Source of the DNA: Paraprevotella sp.
GTDB lineage: Bacteria; Bacteroidota; Bacteroidia; Bacteroidales; Bacteroidaceae
NCBI GenBank assembly: GCA_017630975.1
Contig: JAGBUF010000046.1
Span: forward strand, 1 to 5,025
DNA: 5,025 nucleotides
Reading direction: 5' to 3'
In this document: positions 1 to 5,025 of the stretch, in pieces
How positions within the stretch are numbered: the stretch's first letter is position 1
Layout of the letters: each line of letters opens with the position of its first letter
The notes under the pieces: model-generated
Seen by the model: the letters and a program-made list of their open reading frames with translations, nothing else
Databases searched by the model: none
What the model was told of the DNA's origin: nothing
Translations under genes and position numbers: made by a program

Positions 1-333
1 CAAGAACTCTTCACGGGTAAGGTCTGTTTTCTTGATACCTCTTTCGGCTAAGCGGTTCACCACCTTGGCTTCGGTAGCGATAGAAGCATGGTCGGTACCG
101 GGTACCCAACAAGCGTTCTTTCCATCCATGCGGGCGCGACGAACGAGAATGTCTTGTATGGTCTCATTGAGTACGTGACCCATGTGAAGTACACCGGTTA
201 CATTTGGGGGAGGAATCACCACTGTATATGGTTCGCGACCATCAGGTTTTGAACTGAAAAGTTTGTTGTCAAGCCAATATTGATACCATTTACTTTCAAC
301 ATCGGCCGGATTGTATTTACTAGCTAATTCCAT
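1..333 (-). CDS. valS: Valyl-tRNA synthetase, N-terminal part (runs off left edge)
   Basis: This class I aminoacyl-tRNA synthetase charges tRNA-Val with valine in the cytoplasm. Only the first 111 codons are present; the family is usually close to 900 residues, so most of the gene lies left of the window. The protein starts [13 protein letters not shown], and residues 41-53 read [13 protein letters not shown]. That stretch holds the class I HIGH signature as HMGH (residues 50-53), which binds ATP. It is followed by the ValRS-typical [14 protein letters not shown] and by [13 protein letters not shown] near residues 76-88. The start is the ATG at 333-331: nothing upstream is in frame with homology, and a Bacteroides promoter core lies about 40 bases upstream. 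No Shine-Dalgarno sequence is visible, which is normal for Bacteroides. The gene is divergent from the element and LRR gene to its right. Identification is secure from the sequence. Confidence 0.97.
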   Translation of the reverse strand, partial: MELASKYNPADVESKWYQYWLDNKLFSSKPDGREPYTVVIPPPNVTGVLHMGHVLNETIQDILVRRARMDGKNACWVPGTDHASIATEAKVVNRLAERGIKKTDLTREEFL

Positions 334-371
334 TGTATATGTATGTATTTGTTATTTCACGTTAGAAAACG

Positions 372-379
372 CAAAGTTA
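372..379 (-). promoter_or_regulatory. Promoter core (-7 box) of valS
   Basis: Read on the minus strand this is TAACTTTG followed by C, a perfect match to the Bacteroides -7 consensus TAnnTTTG. Transcription would begin near 365-367, giving a leader of about 32 bases before the valS ATG. The expected -33 TTTG is not obvious at 399-404, where the minus strand reads CTTA. The call rests on the -7 box and its position. Confidence 0.65.
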
Positions 380-464
380 CAAAAAAACGATATATTTATA
401 AGGTGTTCTTGCGATTTATTTGTGGTAGTATATTGGAGATGCAGAATTATTTCCTGTTTAATTT

Positions 465-496
465 CTTGTGACATTCTTTATTTTCATTTATATTTG
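465..496 (+). promoter_or_regulatory. Bacteroides-type promoter pointing right into the intergenic element
   Basis: The -7 box TATATTTG (489-496) matches TAnnTTTG perfectly and is followed by C, as at the valS and mazG promoters. A CTTG (465-468), three of four matches to the -33 TTTG, lies 20 bases upstream, which is the usual spacing. Transcription should start near 500-502, more than 370 bases before the nearest rightward gene. It would therefore make either a long leader for the LRR gene or a separate RNA. The promoter is divergent from that of valS, with about 85 bases between the two -7 boxes. Confidence 0.6.
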
Positions 497-500
497 CAAA

Positions 501-797
501 AGGATTCCCATGCCGAGGCCTTTTGTGAAAGGAGGTAGGGTGGGCATATATACGTGAAGCGTTTACTAAACGCTTTGTTCTTGGCGATTCGGAACTTCGC
601 AAACTCTAAATCTTTCCAAAGACAAAGCAACAGTAGATGCCTATGGGTATGTTTATATATATTCGTGTTTACGCTGTAGTCACGAATATAGTATCATATC
701 GGCGTGGGCTTCTGCGTTGCTCGTACTGGAAAGATGGGCAATGCGAAGGCCTCGAATCGCAGGACGGGCAATAGTACAGATTCCTGCGCTTTTATTA
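501..797 (+). ncRNA. Candidate structured small RNA or long regulatory leader
   Basis: There is no convincing protein gene here, but the plus strand can form four successive helices. (1) 572-584 pairs with 616-628 (12 of 13 positions). It competes with a near-palindrome at 557-575 that has an 8-bp stem and ACT loop. (2) 658-667 pairs perfectly with 681-690. The stem continues outward through 646-651 with 695-700 and 637-641 with 701-705, leaving a four-base bulge. (3) 709-712 plus 714-722 pair with 736-748, 13 bp with one bulged base. (4) 758-764 pair with 782-788, followed by a T-rich tract. Several pairs are G-U on the plus strand (716/742, 721/737, 638/704, 647/699) and would be A-C mismatches on the minus strand. 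This favours rightward transcription, as does the promoter at 465-496. I do not recognise RNase P RNA, tmRNA, SRP RNA or a known riboswitch. Ends are estimates; pairing was found by eye, without energy calculation. Confidence 0.45.
758..797 (+). terminator. Terminator-like or attenuator hairpin ending the candidate RNA
   Basis: CGCAGGA (758-764) pairs perfectly with TCCTGCG (782-788) around a 17-base loop and is followed at once by CTTTTATTA. The GC-rich 7-bp stem and T-rich tail fit intrinsic termination, although the loop is large and the T-run is broken. The loop carries GGGCAAT (766-772), which could instead pair with GTTGCTC (716-722). Termination could therefore be conditional. If it terminates fully, the upstream RNA is a separate small RNA; if partly, it is an attenuator for the LRR gene at 878. 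Confidence 0.4.
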
Positions 798-802
798 TAT
801 AT

Positions 803-854
803 GTACCTAAACAGTGAATATTATTGTCGGTTGGGGAGTTGCCGATGTAGGTAC
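803..854 (+). promoter_or_regulatory. Hairpin in the leader just ahead of the LRR gene
   Basis: GTACCTA (803-809) is a perfect inverted repeat of TAGGTAC (848-854). Inside it, TCGG (827-830) can pair with CCGA (842-845), with a G-U pair (826/846) extending that stem. The hairpin ends 23 bases before the ATG at 878. A TATTATTG at 819-826 is one mismatch from the -7 consensus and could be a local promoter, but no good -33 box goes with it. Role unknown; it could be an operator or a leader structure. Confidence 0.35.
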
Positions 855-877
855 TTGATTAAAACTCAAATAGTAAA

Positions 878-1732
878 ATGAAATTGAGGGATATTCGTTT
901 TCTGCGATTGGTATTTGTATTCATGTGCTTATCCTTAGAAACGATAGCGAAAGAGATTCGCGTTGGAGATTATTTTTATGAGTTGAATGGAATGGAAGCG
1001 ATATTGATGCGACCGGCTTCATTGACACAGAAAAAATATGAGGTTCCAGAGAAAATTGAATATGAAGGAGAGAATTTTATGGTGACAGCTATTGGTGGGT
1101 ATAAGGCTTTTAGCGGTTCAAGAGCAGTGACGATCGTCCTCCCCAATACGATTAAAAGTATTGCACCATATGCTTTCCATGAATGTAAACAATTAAAGAA
1201 CATCCAATTGCCGTCTTCGTTGACTTGTATTTCATGGAAAGCATTCAGCGGATGCGAAAATTTAAGGTATATGATAATACCATCCTCGGTTTCGCATGTG
1301 GGGTGGGATGCTTTTAGAGGTTGTACGCGTTTAAAAACGGTGGTATTTCTGTCCTCTGTATTACATTTTGGTGGATTTGTCTTTAGAGACTGTCCTTTGT
1401 TGCGTACCGTTGTATATGCCAGTCTTGACGCTCCGGTAGATTGGTTTGCAGCTCCTGAAACATTTGTTCCGGAGGCGTCCAGATATGTTTCGTCAAGATG
1501 GAATACCCCGAAAGGAGAAGTGAAGGATTTAGTGGCATGGACTAATTGTAAGAGGGATGGTAATGCGGTTGGAATTTATAGGTTGTCATGTATTTCAAAC
1601 ATTAAAGGGTATGCTGCGACTCCTATGCCAGAGGTCTTGAAAGGTGAAAAATGTGATACGATACCTGTAAAGTTTACGAATGGAGAATATTCATTCACGA
1701 TAAAGATACCCTATCATAATAGGGTACATTAA
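878..1732 (+). CDS. Secreted BspA-type leucine-rich repeat protein
   Basis: This 284-residue protein is probably exported and may act in adhesion or surface binding, as BspA-like LRR_5 proteins do; its ligand is unknown. Residues 1-24 look like a signal peptide: basic MKLRDIRFLR, a hydrophobic LVFVFMCLSL core, and a likely cut after TIA. The Cys at 17 does not sit in a lipobox, so it is probably not a lipoprotein. Residues 55-75 (around VPEKIEYEGENFMVTAIGG) resemble the usual LRR_5 entry strand. Repeats then follow with AF or VF at 77-78, 99-100, 122-123, 145-146 and 168-169, a period of 22-23, with GC or EC at the turn after each and LPSSL or IPSSV strands. The last repeat degrades into VVYASLDAPV. 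The C-terminal ~95 residues (about 190-284) lack repeats and I do not recognise the fold. The ATG follows an A-rich tract without a Shine-Dalgarno site. It sits alone between valS and ybdG, so it may be an accessory insertion between core genes. Confidence 0.85.
   Translation: MKLRDIRFLRLVFVFMCLSLETIAKEIRVGDYFYELNGMEAILMRPASLTQKKYEVPEKIEYEGENFMVTAIGGYKAFSGSRAVTIVLPNTIKSIAPYAFHECKQLKNIQLPSSLTCISWKAFSGCENLRYMIIPSSVSHVGWDAFRGCTRLKTVVFLSSVLHFGGFVFRDCPLLRTVVYASLDAPVDWFAAPETFVPEASRYVSSRWNTPKGEVKDLVAWTNCKRDGNAVGIYRLSCISNIKGYAATPMPEVLKGEKCDTIPVKFTNGEYSFTIKIPYHNRVH
1707..1726 (+). repeat. Perfect stem-loop inside the last codons of the LRR gene
   Basis: TACCCTAT (1707-1714) and ATAGGGTA (1719-1726) form an 8-bp perfect stem with a CATA loop. 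It overlaps the codons for the last residues of the LRR protein and ends four bases before the stop codon. No T-tract follows, so it is not a terminator by itself. It may protect the 3' end of the mRNA or be chance. Confidence 0.5.
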
Positions 1733-1738
1733 CCCGAT

Positions 1739-1772
1739 GATGTCTTGTGAAAGACATCCCTTTGTTTCTTTT
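1739..1772 (+). terminator. Intrinsic terminator of the LRR gene (first)
   Basis: GATGTCTT (1739-1746) and AAGACATC (1751-1758) form an 8-bp perfect stem closed by GTGA, a GNRA-type tetraloop. CCTTTGTTTCTTTT follows. It starts seven bases after the LRR stop codon. The minus strand has no T-tract beyond the stem, so it acts rightward only. Confidence 0.7.
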
Positions 1773-1778
1773 ATCTTG

Positions 1779-1817
1779 GTAGGAAGCAGTTGTTTACTGC
1801 TTCCTACTTTCATTTTT
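1779..1817 (+). terminator. Second intrinsic terminator between the LRR gene and ybdG
   Basis: GTAGGAAGCAGT (1779-1790) pairs perfectly with ACTGCTTCCTAC (1796-1807) around TGTTT, then TTTCATTTTT follows. This 12-bp stem is the stronger of the two tandem hairpins. Its T-tract overlaps the last codons of the convergent ybdG gene. On the minus strand the bases after the stem are A-rich, so it should stop transcription arriving from the LRR side rather than end ybdG. Confidence 0.75.
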
Positions 1818-3027
1818 CTTCGGTAATTAAAGATGATAGCAATGTGATGTTTGAGCCACTTGAGCGTTGGAAATTGCGCAAACCGAACACCGGTAATGTA
1901 GCAATCAAATGTTCAAACACTTCATTCTGGATGTTTTCGTAAGCCTCCCAATCGGTAGTAGCTGTGAAACAATACAACTCAAGAGGAATACCCTCGTTGG
2001 TGGGCGCCAGTTGTCGGACGAGTTGTAACATTTCTTGACTGATATCGGTGTTCTTCTTCAAATATTGTTGTATGTATTTGCGGAACACGTACATATTGAC
2101 AATCTGGTCTTTCTTTTTCAAATCGGATTCGTCCAACCAACCTCTTTCCGCAAAAGCATTGATTTCTTGTTCTGTACAGAAACGAATGGTGTAAAGGTCT
2201 ATGTACAGCGAACGCTTGATGCGGCGACCGCCGCTGTCGCTCATGCCACGCCAGTTCTGAAATGAGTCGCTCACCAAAGCATAAGGGGGGATGGTGGTAA
2301 TTGTCATGTCAAAATTCTGCACTTTGACGGTGGTCAGCGATACCTCTATTACCGTACCGTCAGCACCATATTTGGTCATGGTAATCCAATCCCCCGGTCG
2401 CAACATGTCGTTGGCGGAAAGTTGTATGCCGGCGACTAATCCTAATATGCTATCCTTGAAAATCAACATCAGGACAGCAGCCGATGCTCCCAATCCGGCA
2501 ATAACGGTGGTAGCATCTTTGTCAATCAATGTGCTGATGATGAGTATGACACCGATAGATATGGCAATCAGGTTGATGGTCTGGTATATGCCTTTCAATG
2601 GCCGGTTGCGCATCGTTTCATTTTCATTTCCCAATTCGTAAAGTGAAGTGAGGAACGCATTGATGAAACGAAGTGTGATGATGATAAGGTATACCAAACA
2701 ACACTTTTGGGCAACACTGAGAGCGGTAGGAAGATCAGGAAGGACAAGTGGTAAGCACCAATACCAAACGATGGGTGGGATGATGCGACTGAAGCTCTTG
2801 ATGACATTGTCATTGAGGATGTTTTCATCCCATGTGGCTTTTGTCCTTGCTGTCAGCCGATGAATAATCGGGATAATGACTTTATAGGTAACTTTTGTGA
2901 AAATGAAGGATATGAGTGCGACACCCAAAAGAATGGTGATACGTGTAGCCCATTCGGCATGTTGCTCTGCAACTCCCCAGTCCTGCAGGAGTTCCATCAG
3001 GTGGTAGAAATGTTTCATGATAATCAT
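1810..3027 (-). CDS. ybdG: MscS-family mechanosensitive channel, YbdG type
   Basis: This inner-membrane channel releases solutes when membrane tension rises and protects against hypo-osmotic shock. The 405 residues match the length of E. coli YbdG (about 415). Hydrophobic segments lie near residues 27-55, 82-98, 105-128, 148-167 and 172-205. The last contains the pore helix and start of the beta domain, GLGASAAVLMLIFKDSILG (178-196). Next come the near-invariant AGIQLSANDMLRPGDWI (199-215), KYGADGTVIEV (219-229), SDSFQNWRGMS (253-263) and SGGRRIKRS (265-273). The C-terminal part keeps MLQLVRQLAPTNEGIPLELY (333-352), which marks YbdG rather than short MscS channels. The start used is the ATG at 3027. 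A second in-frame ATG at 3018 (giving MKHFYHL) fits the promoter position better, because the first would leave a leader of only about six bases. The gene is divergent from mazG and convergent with the LRR gene. Its own terminator is not obvious. Confidence 0.93.
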   Translation of the reverse strand: MIIMKHFYHLMELLQDWGVAEQHAEWATRITILLGVALISFIFTKVTYKVIIPIIHRLTARTKATWDENILNDNVIKSFSRIIPPIVWYWCLPLVLPDLPTALSVAQKCCLVYLIIITLRFINAFLTSLYELGNENETMRNRPLKGIYQTINLIAISIGVILIISTLIDKDATTVIAGLGASAAVLMLIFKDSILGLVAGIQLSANDMLRPGDWITMTKYGADGTVIEVSLTTVKVQNFDMTITTIPPYALVSDSFQNWRGMSDSGGRRIKRSLYIDLYTIRFCTEQEINAFAERGWLDESDLKKKDQIVNMYVFRKYIQQYLKKNTDISQEMLQLVRQLAPTNEGIPLELYCFTATTDWEAYENIQNEVFEHLIATLPVFGLRNFQRSSGSNITLLSSLITEEK

Positions 3028-3037
3028 CTATTTTCAA

Positions 3038-3045
3038 CAAAGGTA
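3038..3045 (-). promoter_or_regulatory. Promoter core (-7 box) of ybdG
   Basis: The minus strand reads TACCTTTG, a perfect TAnnTTTG. A start site would fall near 3032-3034, six or so bases before the ATG at 3027 and about 15 before the ATG at 3018. No clear -33 TTTG is present at the expected place. This promoter decides which start codon is likelier for ybdG. Confidence 0.55.
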
Positions 3046-3077
3046 CGAATTAAAAAATAAACTTCGGATAAAATTTC

Positions 3078-3085
3078 TAATTTTG
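3078..3085 (+). promoter_or_regulatory. Promoter core (-7 box) of mazG
   Basis: TAATTTTG followed by C matches TAnnTTTG perfectly. Transcription would start near 3089-3092, giving a leader of about 25-28 bases. No good -33 TTTG is visible near 3054-3057. The -33 regions of this promoter and of the ybdG promoter must overlap within 3046-3077, so the two could share a regulator or compete for polymerase. Confidence 0.6.
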
Positions 3086-3102
3086 CATGAGTAAACAATG
3101 AC

Positions 3103-3107
3103 AGGAG
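3103..3107 (+). promoter_or_regulatory. Ribosome binding site of mazG
   Basis: AGGAG ends nine bases before the ATG at 3117. It is the only clear Shine-Dalgarno site at a gene start in the window. It supports this start over the out-of-frame ATGs at 3087 and 3098. Confidence 0.6.
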
Positions 3108-3116
3108 AACAAGAAT

Positions 3117-3917
3117 ATGCATACAAGAGAAGAAAAGTTGGAAGCCTTTGGCCGCTTTCTGGATGTGCTGGATACGTTGCGTGAAAAATGTCCTTGGGAC
3201 AAGAAACAGACCAATGAGAGTCTGCGTCCCAATACCATAGAAGAAACATTTGAATTATGCGATGCATTGCTGAAAAATGATAGTGAGAACATCTGTAAGG
3301 AGTTGGGTGATGTGTTGTTGCACGTATGTTTTTATGCCAAGATAGGAAGTGAAACCGGGGATTTTGATATTGCTGATGTCTGTAACAAACTGACGGATAA
3401 ATTGATTTTCCGTCATCCTCATGTCTATGGTGACACCCAGGCACAAACAGCCGGCGAGGTGGTGCAGAACTGGGAGCAGATCAAATTGAAGGAAAAGGAT
3501 GGCAATAAAAGTGTTCTTGGGGGAGTTCCGGAGGCATTACCTTCTTTGATAAAGGCTTATCGCATTCAGGATAAGGCGCGTAATGTAGGTTTTGATTGGG
3601 ACAAGAAAGAGGATATTTGGGACAAGATAAAAGAGGAATTGCAAGAGCTTCAGGTGGAACTCGAGAAAGAGGATAAGGAGAAATCCATTGATGAATTCGG
3701 CGATGTCCTGTTCAGTATCATCAATATGGGACGTTTGTATCATATCAATCCGGACAACGCCTTGGAACGTACGAACAGAAAATTTATCCGTCGTTTCAAT
3801 TATGTGGAACAGCAGTCTTTGCGTTCCGGTAAGTCCTTAAAAGATATGACATTGGGCGAAATGGATGCGTTGTGGAACGAAGCAAAAGAGTTGGAACGAA
3901 GGGGTGAGATAAAATAA
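3117..3917 (+). CDS. mazG: Nucleoside triphosphate pyrophosphohydrolase MazG
   Basis: MazG hydrolyses nucleoside triphosphates to monophosphates and pyrophosphate in the cytoplasm. It helps clear abnormal nucleotides and, in E. coli, lowers ppGpp effects during starvation. The 266 residues equal the usual full length (E. coli, 263). Both tandem MazG domains are intact. The N-terminal one has CPWDKKQTNESLRPNTIEE (25-43), the metal-binding EETFE (42-46) and KELGDVLLHV (61-70). The C-terminal one has VGFDW (157-161), EELQE (173-177), DEFGDVLFSIIN (192-203) and the family ending NRKFIRRFNYVE (220-231). In the E. coli enzyme the C-terminal domain is catalytic, and all its acidic residues are present here. 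The start is supported by AGGAG at 3103-3107. It has its own promoter and terminator, so it is probably monocistronic. No mazE or mazF toxin-antitoxin genes are adjacent. Confidence 0.96.
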   Translation: MHTREEKLEAFGRFLDVLDTLREKCPWDKKQTNESLRPNTIEETFELCDALLKNDSENICKELGDVLLHVCFYAKIGSETGDFDIADVCNKLTDKLIFRHPHVYGDTQAQTAGEVVQNWEQIKLKEKDGNKSVLGGVPEALPSLIKAYRIQDKARNVGFDWDKKEDIWDKIKEELQELQVELEKEDKEKSIDEFGDVLFSIINMGRLYHINPDNALERTNRKFIRRFNYVEQQSLRSGKSLKDMTLGEMDALWNEAKELERRGEIK

Positions 3918-3935
3918 GAAGTGAATCATAAAAAC

Positions 3936-3980
3936 AAGAATCCATCTGCGGTGGGATGCCCTGCAGATGGATTCTTTTTT
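3936..3980. terminator. Two-way terminator between mazG and the glycoside hydrolase
   Basis: GAATCCATCTGC (3938-3949) pairs perfectly with GCAGATGGATTC (3963-3974). Two A-T pairs extend the base, and TTTTTT follows at 3975-3980. On the minus strand the same stem is followed by TTGTTTTTATG (3935 downward), so it can also end the leftward hydrolase transcript, whose stop codon is at 3998-3996. The loop holds GGG and CCC (3953-3955, 3959-3961), which can pair as a small inner stem. Confidence 0.88.
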
Positions 3981-3995
3981 ATAAGGTATAGACTC

Positions 3996-5025
3996 TTATT
4001 TTTTCAGAGTAATGACTGTGTACGAATATTTAGGGAAAGTATATTTCGTATTTTTGCGTTTCATTTTCATGGTTGAAATTTTAGGTGCAACTTTATTCTT
4101 CTCTTCAACCGTGTTGTAATCGGTAAGAGCGCAGTCACCAATCGTCCAAACTTGTGCTTTAGAGTTGTATTTAAAACCGTCAATGTTGAGCGTGGCTTCT
4201 TGAGGTTGATCGGAAAGGTTGACTACATAGATGGACAGTTCAGACTTTTTGTCGTTTGTCTTTGCTGTAATATCTAATACTTTTTCTGCGCTGCTATTGG
4301 CCTGAAGCACATTGAACAACCAGTTTTTGCTCATCATCTCGTCTTCATGTGCTGAAGGTTGGAACCAAATTTCATCACTGGTGTAATGGACGCGTCCTTG
4401 GTCCCACATGTAGTGCTGGCGATGTGGTTGTATGGTGTTGGCTGTACCTAACCATTCAAAACAATCAGCATAGCGTTGTAGTGTGTTCCAATTATGGGCA
4501 TGTGCCAATCCGCGATCCCAATCGCAACGTGAACCGTTTTCCTCCATAGGGTAGAGCGTCAACTTGTGTCCTAAATCTTTTTGAAGGGCGCGTTGAATGG
4601 TAATACCCATTTCGTTTTCAAAACCTATGGTATTGTCTGCGAAGTGTATGGCTCCGCTATAATGAGGATCCCAACCCAGTTTGTCGGCTTGTCCTTTTTC
4701 TATAAACCATGCGAACATTTCCTTAGATAGTTCATACTCTTTCGTTCCAACGGCATAACTATTAGGATTGCTACCTATATTTAATGAGGTGATGATGTTC
4801 ATTTCCGGGTCAATTTCCCATGCAGCTGAGGCAAATTTCTTCATTCCTTCAACATATCCTTTGGAAATGTGTTGCTCATTGTGTACCTGGATATGTTTAA
4901 GGTTGAAAGGTGCGGGGTGTCCGTGTTTGGCGCGGAGAGCCCCCCATTTAGTGTGGATGTCGCCATTAACGTACTCTACAAAGTCTCGGATATCTTCATA
5001 AGTCTCATTGATGTTCATTCCAATC
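3996..5025 (-). CDS. GH51-like alpha-L-arabinofuranosidase, C-terminal part (runs off right edge)
   Basis: This is probably a glycoside hydrolase releasing L-arabinose from plant polysaccharides. The frame stays open to the right edge: codons for Ile-Gly precede the Met at 5018, giving IGMNINETYED, so that Met is internal and the true N-terminus, including any signal peptide, is outside. Numbering from that Met, DFVEYVNGD (12-20) and TKWGALRAKHGHPAPFN (23-39) match the conserved GH51 stretch before the acid/base. The catalytic Asn-Glu is in QVHNEQ (44-49), with His where most relatives have Gly. A candidate nucleophile lies in YPMEENGS (156-163), Glu159 or Glu160. WFQPSAHEDEMMS (218-230) follows. 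Residues from about 245 form the beta-sandwich usual at the GH51 C-terminus, ending YSYTVITLKK. Family assignment is from remembered motifs; substrate is inferred. It converges on mazG with a shared terminator between them, and no SusC/SusD genes are in view. Confidence 0.75.
   Translation of the reverse strand, partial: IGMNINETYEDIRDFVEYVNGDIHTKWGALRAKHGHPAPFNLKHIQVHNEQHISKGYVEGMKKFASAAWEIDPEMNIITSLNIGSNPNSYAVGTKEYELSKEMFAWFIEKGQADKLGWDPHYSGAIHFADNTIGFENEMGITIQRALQKDLGHKLTLYPMEENGSRCDWDRGLAHAHNWNTLQRYADCFEWLGTANTIQPHRQHYMWDQGRVHYTSDEIWFQPSAHEDEMMSKNWLFNVLQANSSAEKVLDITAKTNDKKSELSIYVVNLSDQPQEATLNIDGFKYNSKAQVWTIGDCALTDYNTVEEKNKVAPKISTMKMKRKNTKYTFPKYSYTVITLKK

Noticed and set aside
311..538. 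75-codon rightward open frame starting with [10 protein letters not shown]
   Set aside because: It begins inside valS on the opposite strand and crosses both divergent promoters; composition is Cys/Ile/Tyr-rich as in AT-rich noncoding DNA, with no motif.
497..797. MITE or IS remnant as explanation of the intergenic block
   Set aside because: No terminal inverted repeats with flanking target duplications and no transposase fragment were seen; internal repeats are better explained as RNA helices.
497..797. Invertible (phase-variable) promoter segment
   Set aside because: The promoter at 465-496 is not flanked by matching inverted repeats of the length such switches use; the nearby 7-bp repeat at 497-525 lies entirely downstream of it.
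2291..2641. 116-codon rightward open frame antisense to ybdG
   Set aside because: It lies wholly within the conserved YbdG coding region on the other strand and shows no recognisable protein features; a shadow frame.
3087..3101. Four-codon frame (MSKQ) ahead of mazG
   Set aside because: The predicted transcription start lies at or after its ATG, so it is unlikely to be on the mRNA.
3034..3444. 136-codon leftward open frame antisense to mazG
   Set aside because: It covers the mazG promoter and conserved N-terminal domain; His/Cys-rich random composition. A shadow frame.
5016..5018. ATG as the true start of the GH51-like gene
   Set aside because: In-frame codons continue to the window edge and match the family pattern just before this Met, and the enzyme's N-terminal catalytic half is missing; the gene is cut by the window.
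1..5025. CRISPR array, tRNA or rRNA genes
   Set aside because: No regularly spaced direct repeats and no tRNA cloverleaf or rRNA signature were found on reading through.

Overview
The window looks like chromosomal DNA from a gut-type Bacteroides or close relative (Bacteroidales). Three things support this: promoter elements of the form TAnnTTTG at three gene starts plus one intergenic site, weak or absent Shine-Dalgarno sites at most starts, and the gene content (a BspA-type leucine-rich repeat protein and a large GH51-like arabinofuranosidase beside housekeeping genes).

Layout, left to right. Positions 1-333 hold the N-terminal 111 codons of valyl-tRNA synthetase (valS, minus strand, running off the left edge), with its promoter at 372-379. 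Positions 334-877 are a 544-base gap without a convincing protein gene. It has a good Bacteroides-type promoter pointing right (465-496), followed by about 290 bases that fold into successive long helices ending in a terminator-like hairpin (758-797). I read this as a candidate structured small RNA or a long regulatory leader; it is the least explained part of the window. A further hairpin (803-854) sits just ahead of a secreted leucine-rich repeat protein (878-1732), which ends in a run of three stem-loops, two of them plausible terminators.

Positions 1810-3027 (minus) encode a YbdG-type mechanosensitive channel. A 89-base divergent promoter region separates it from mazG (3117-3917, plus), a nucleoside triphosphate pyrophosphohydrolase. 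A strong two-way terminator (3936-3980) separates mazG from the C-terminal part of a GH51-like alpha-L-arabinofuranosidase (3996 to the right edge, minus), whose N-terminus lies outside the window.

Functionally the protein genes form no single pathway. valS (translation), ybdG (osmotic protection) and mazG (nucleotide-pool cleaning) are housekeeping or stress genes, each apparently a separate transcription unit. The LRR protein and the glycoside hydrolase are surface or polysaccharide-use functions. The possible new biology is the 497-797 RNA element and its relation to the LRR gene downstream.
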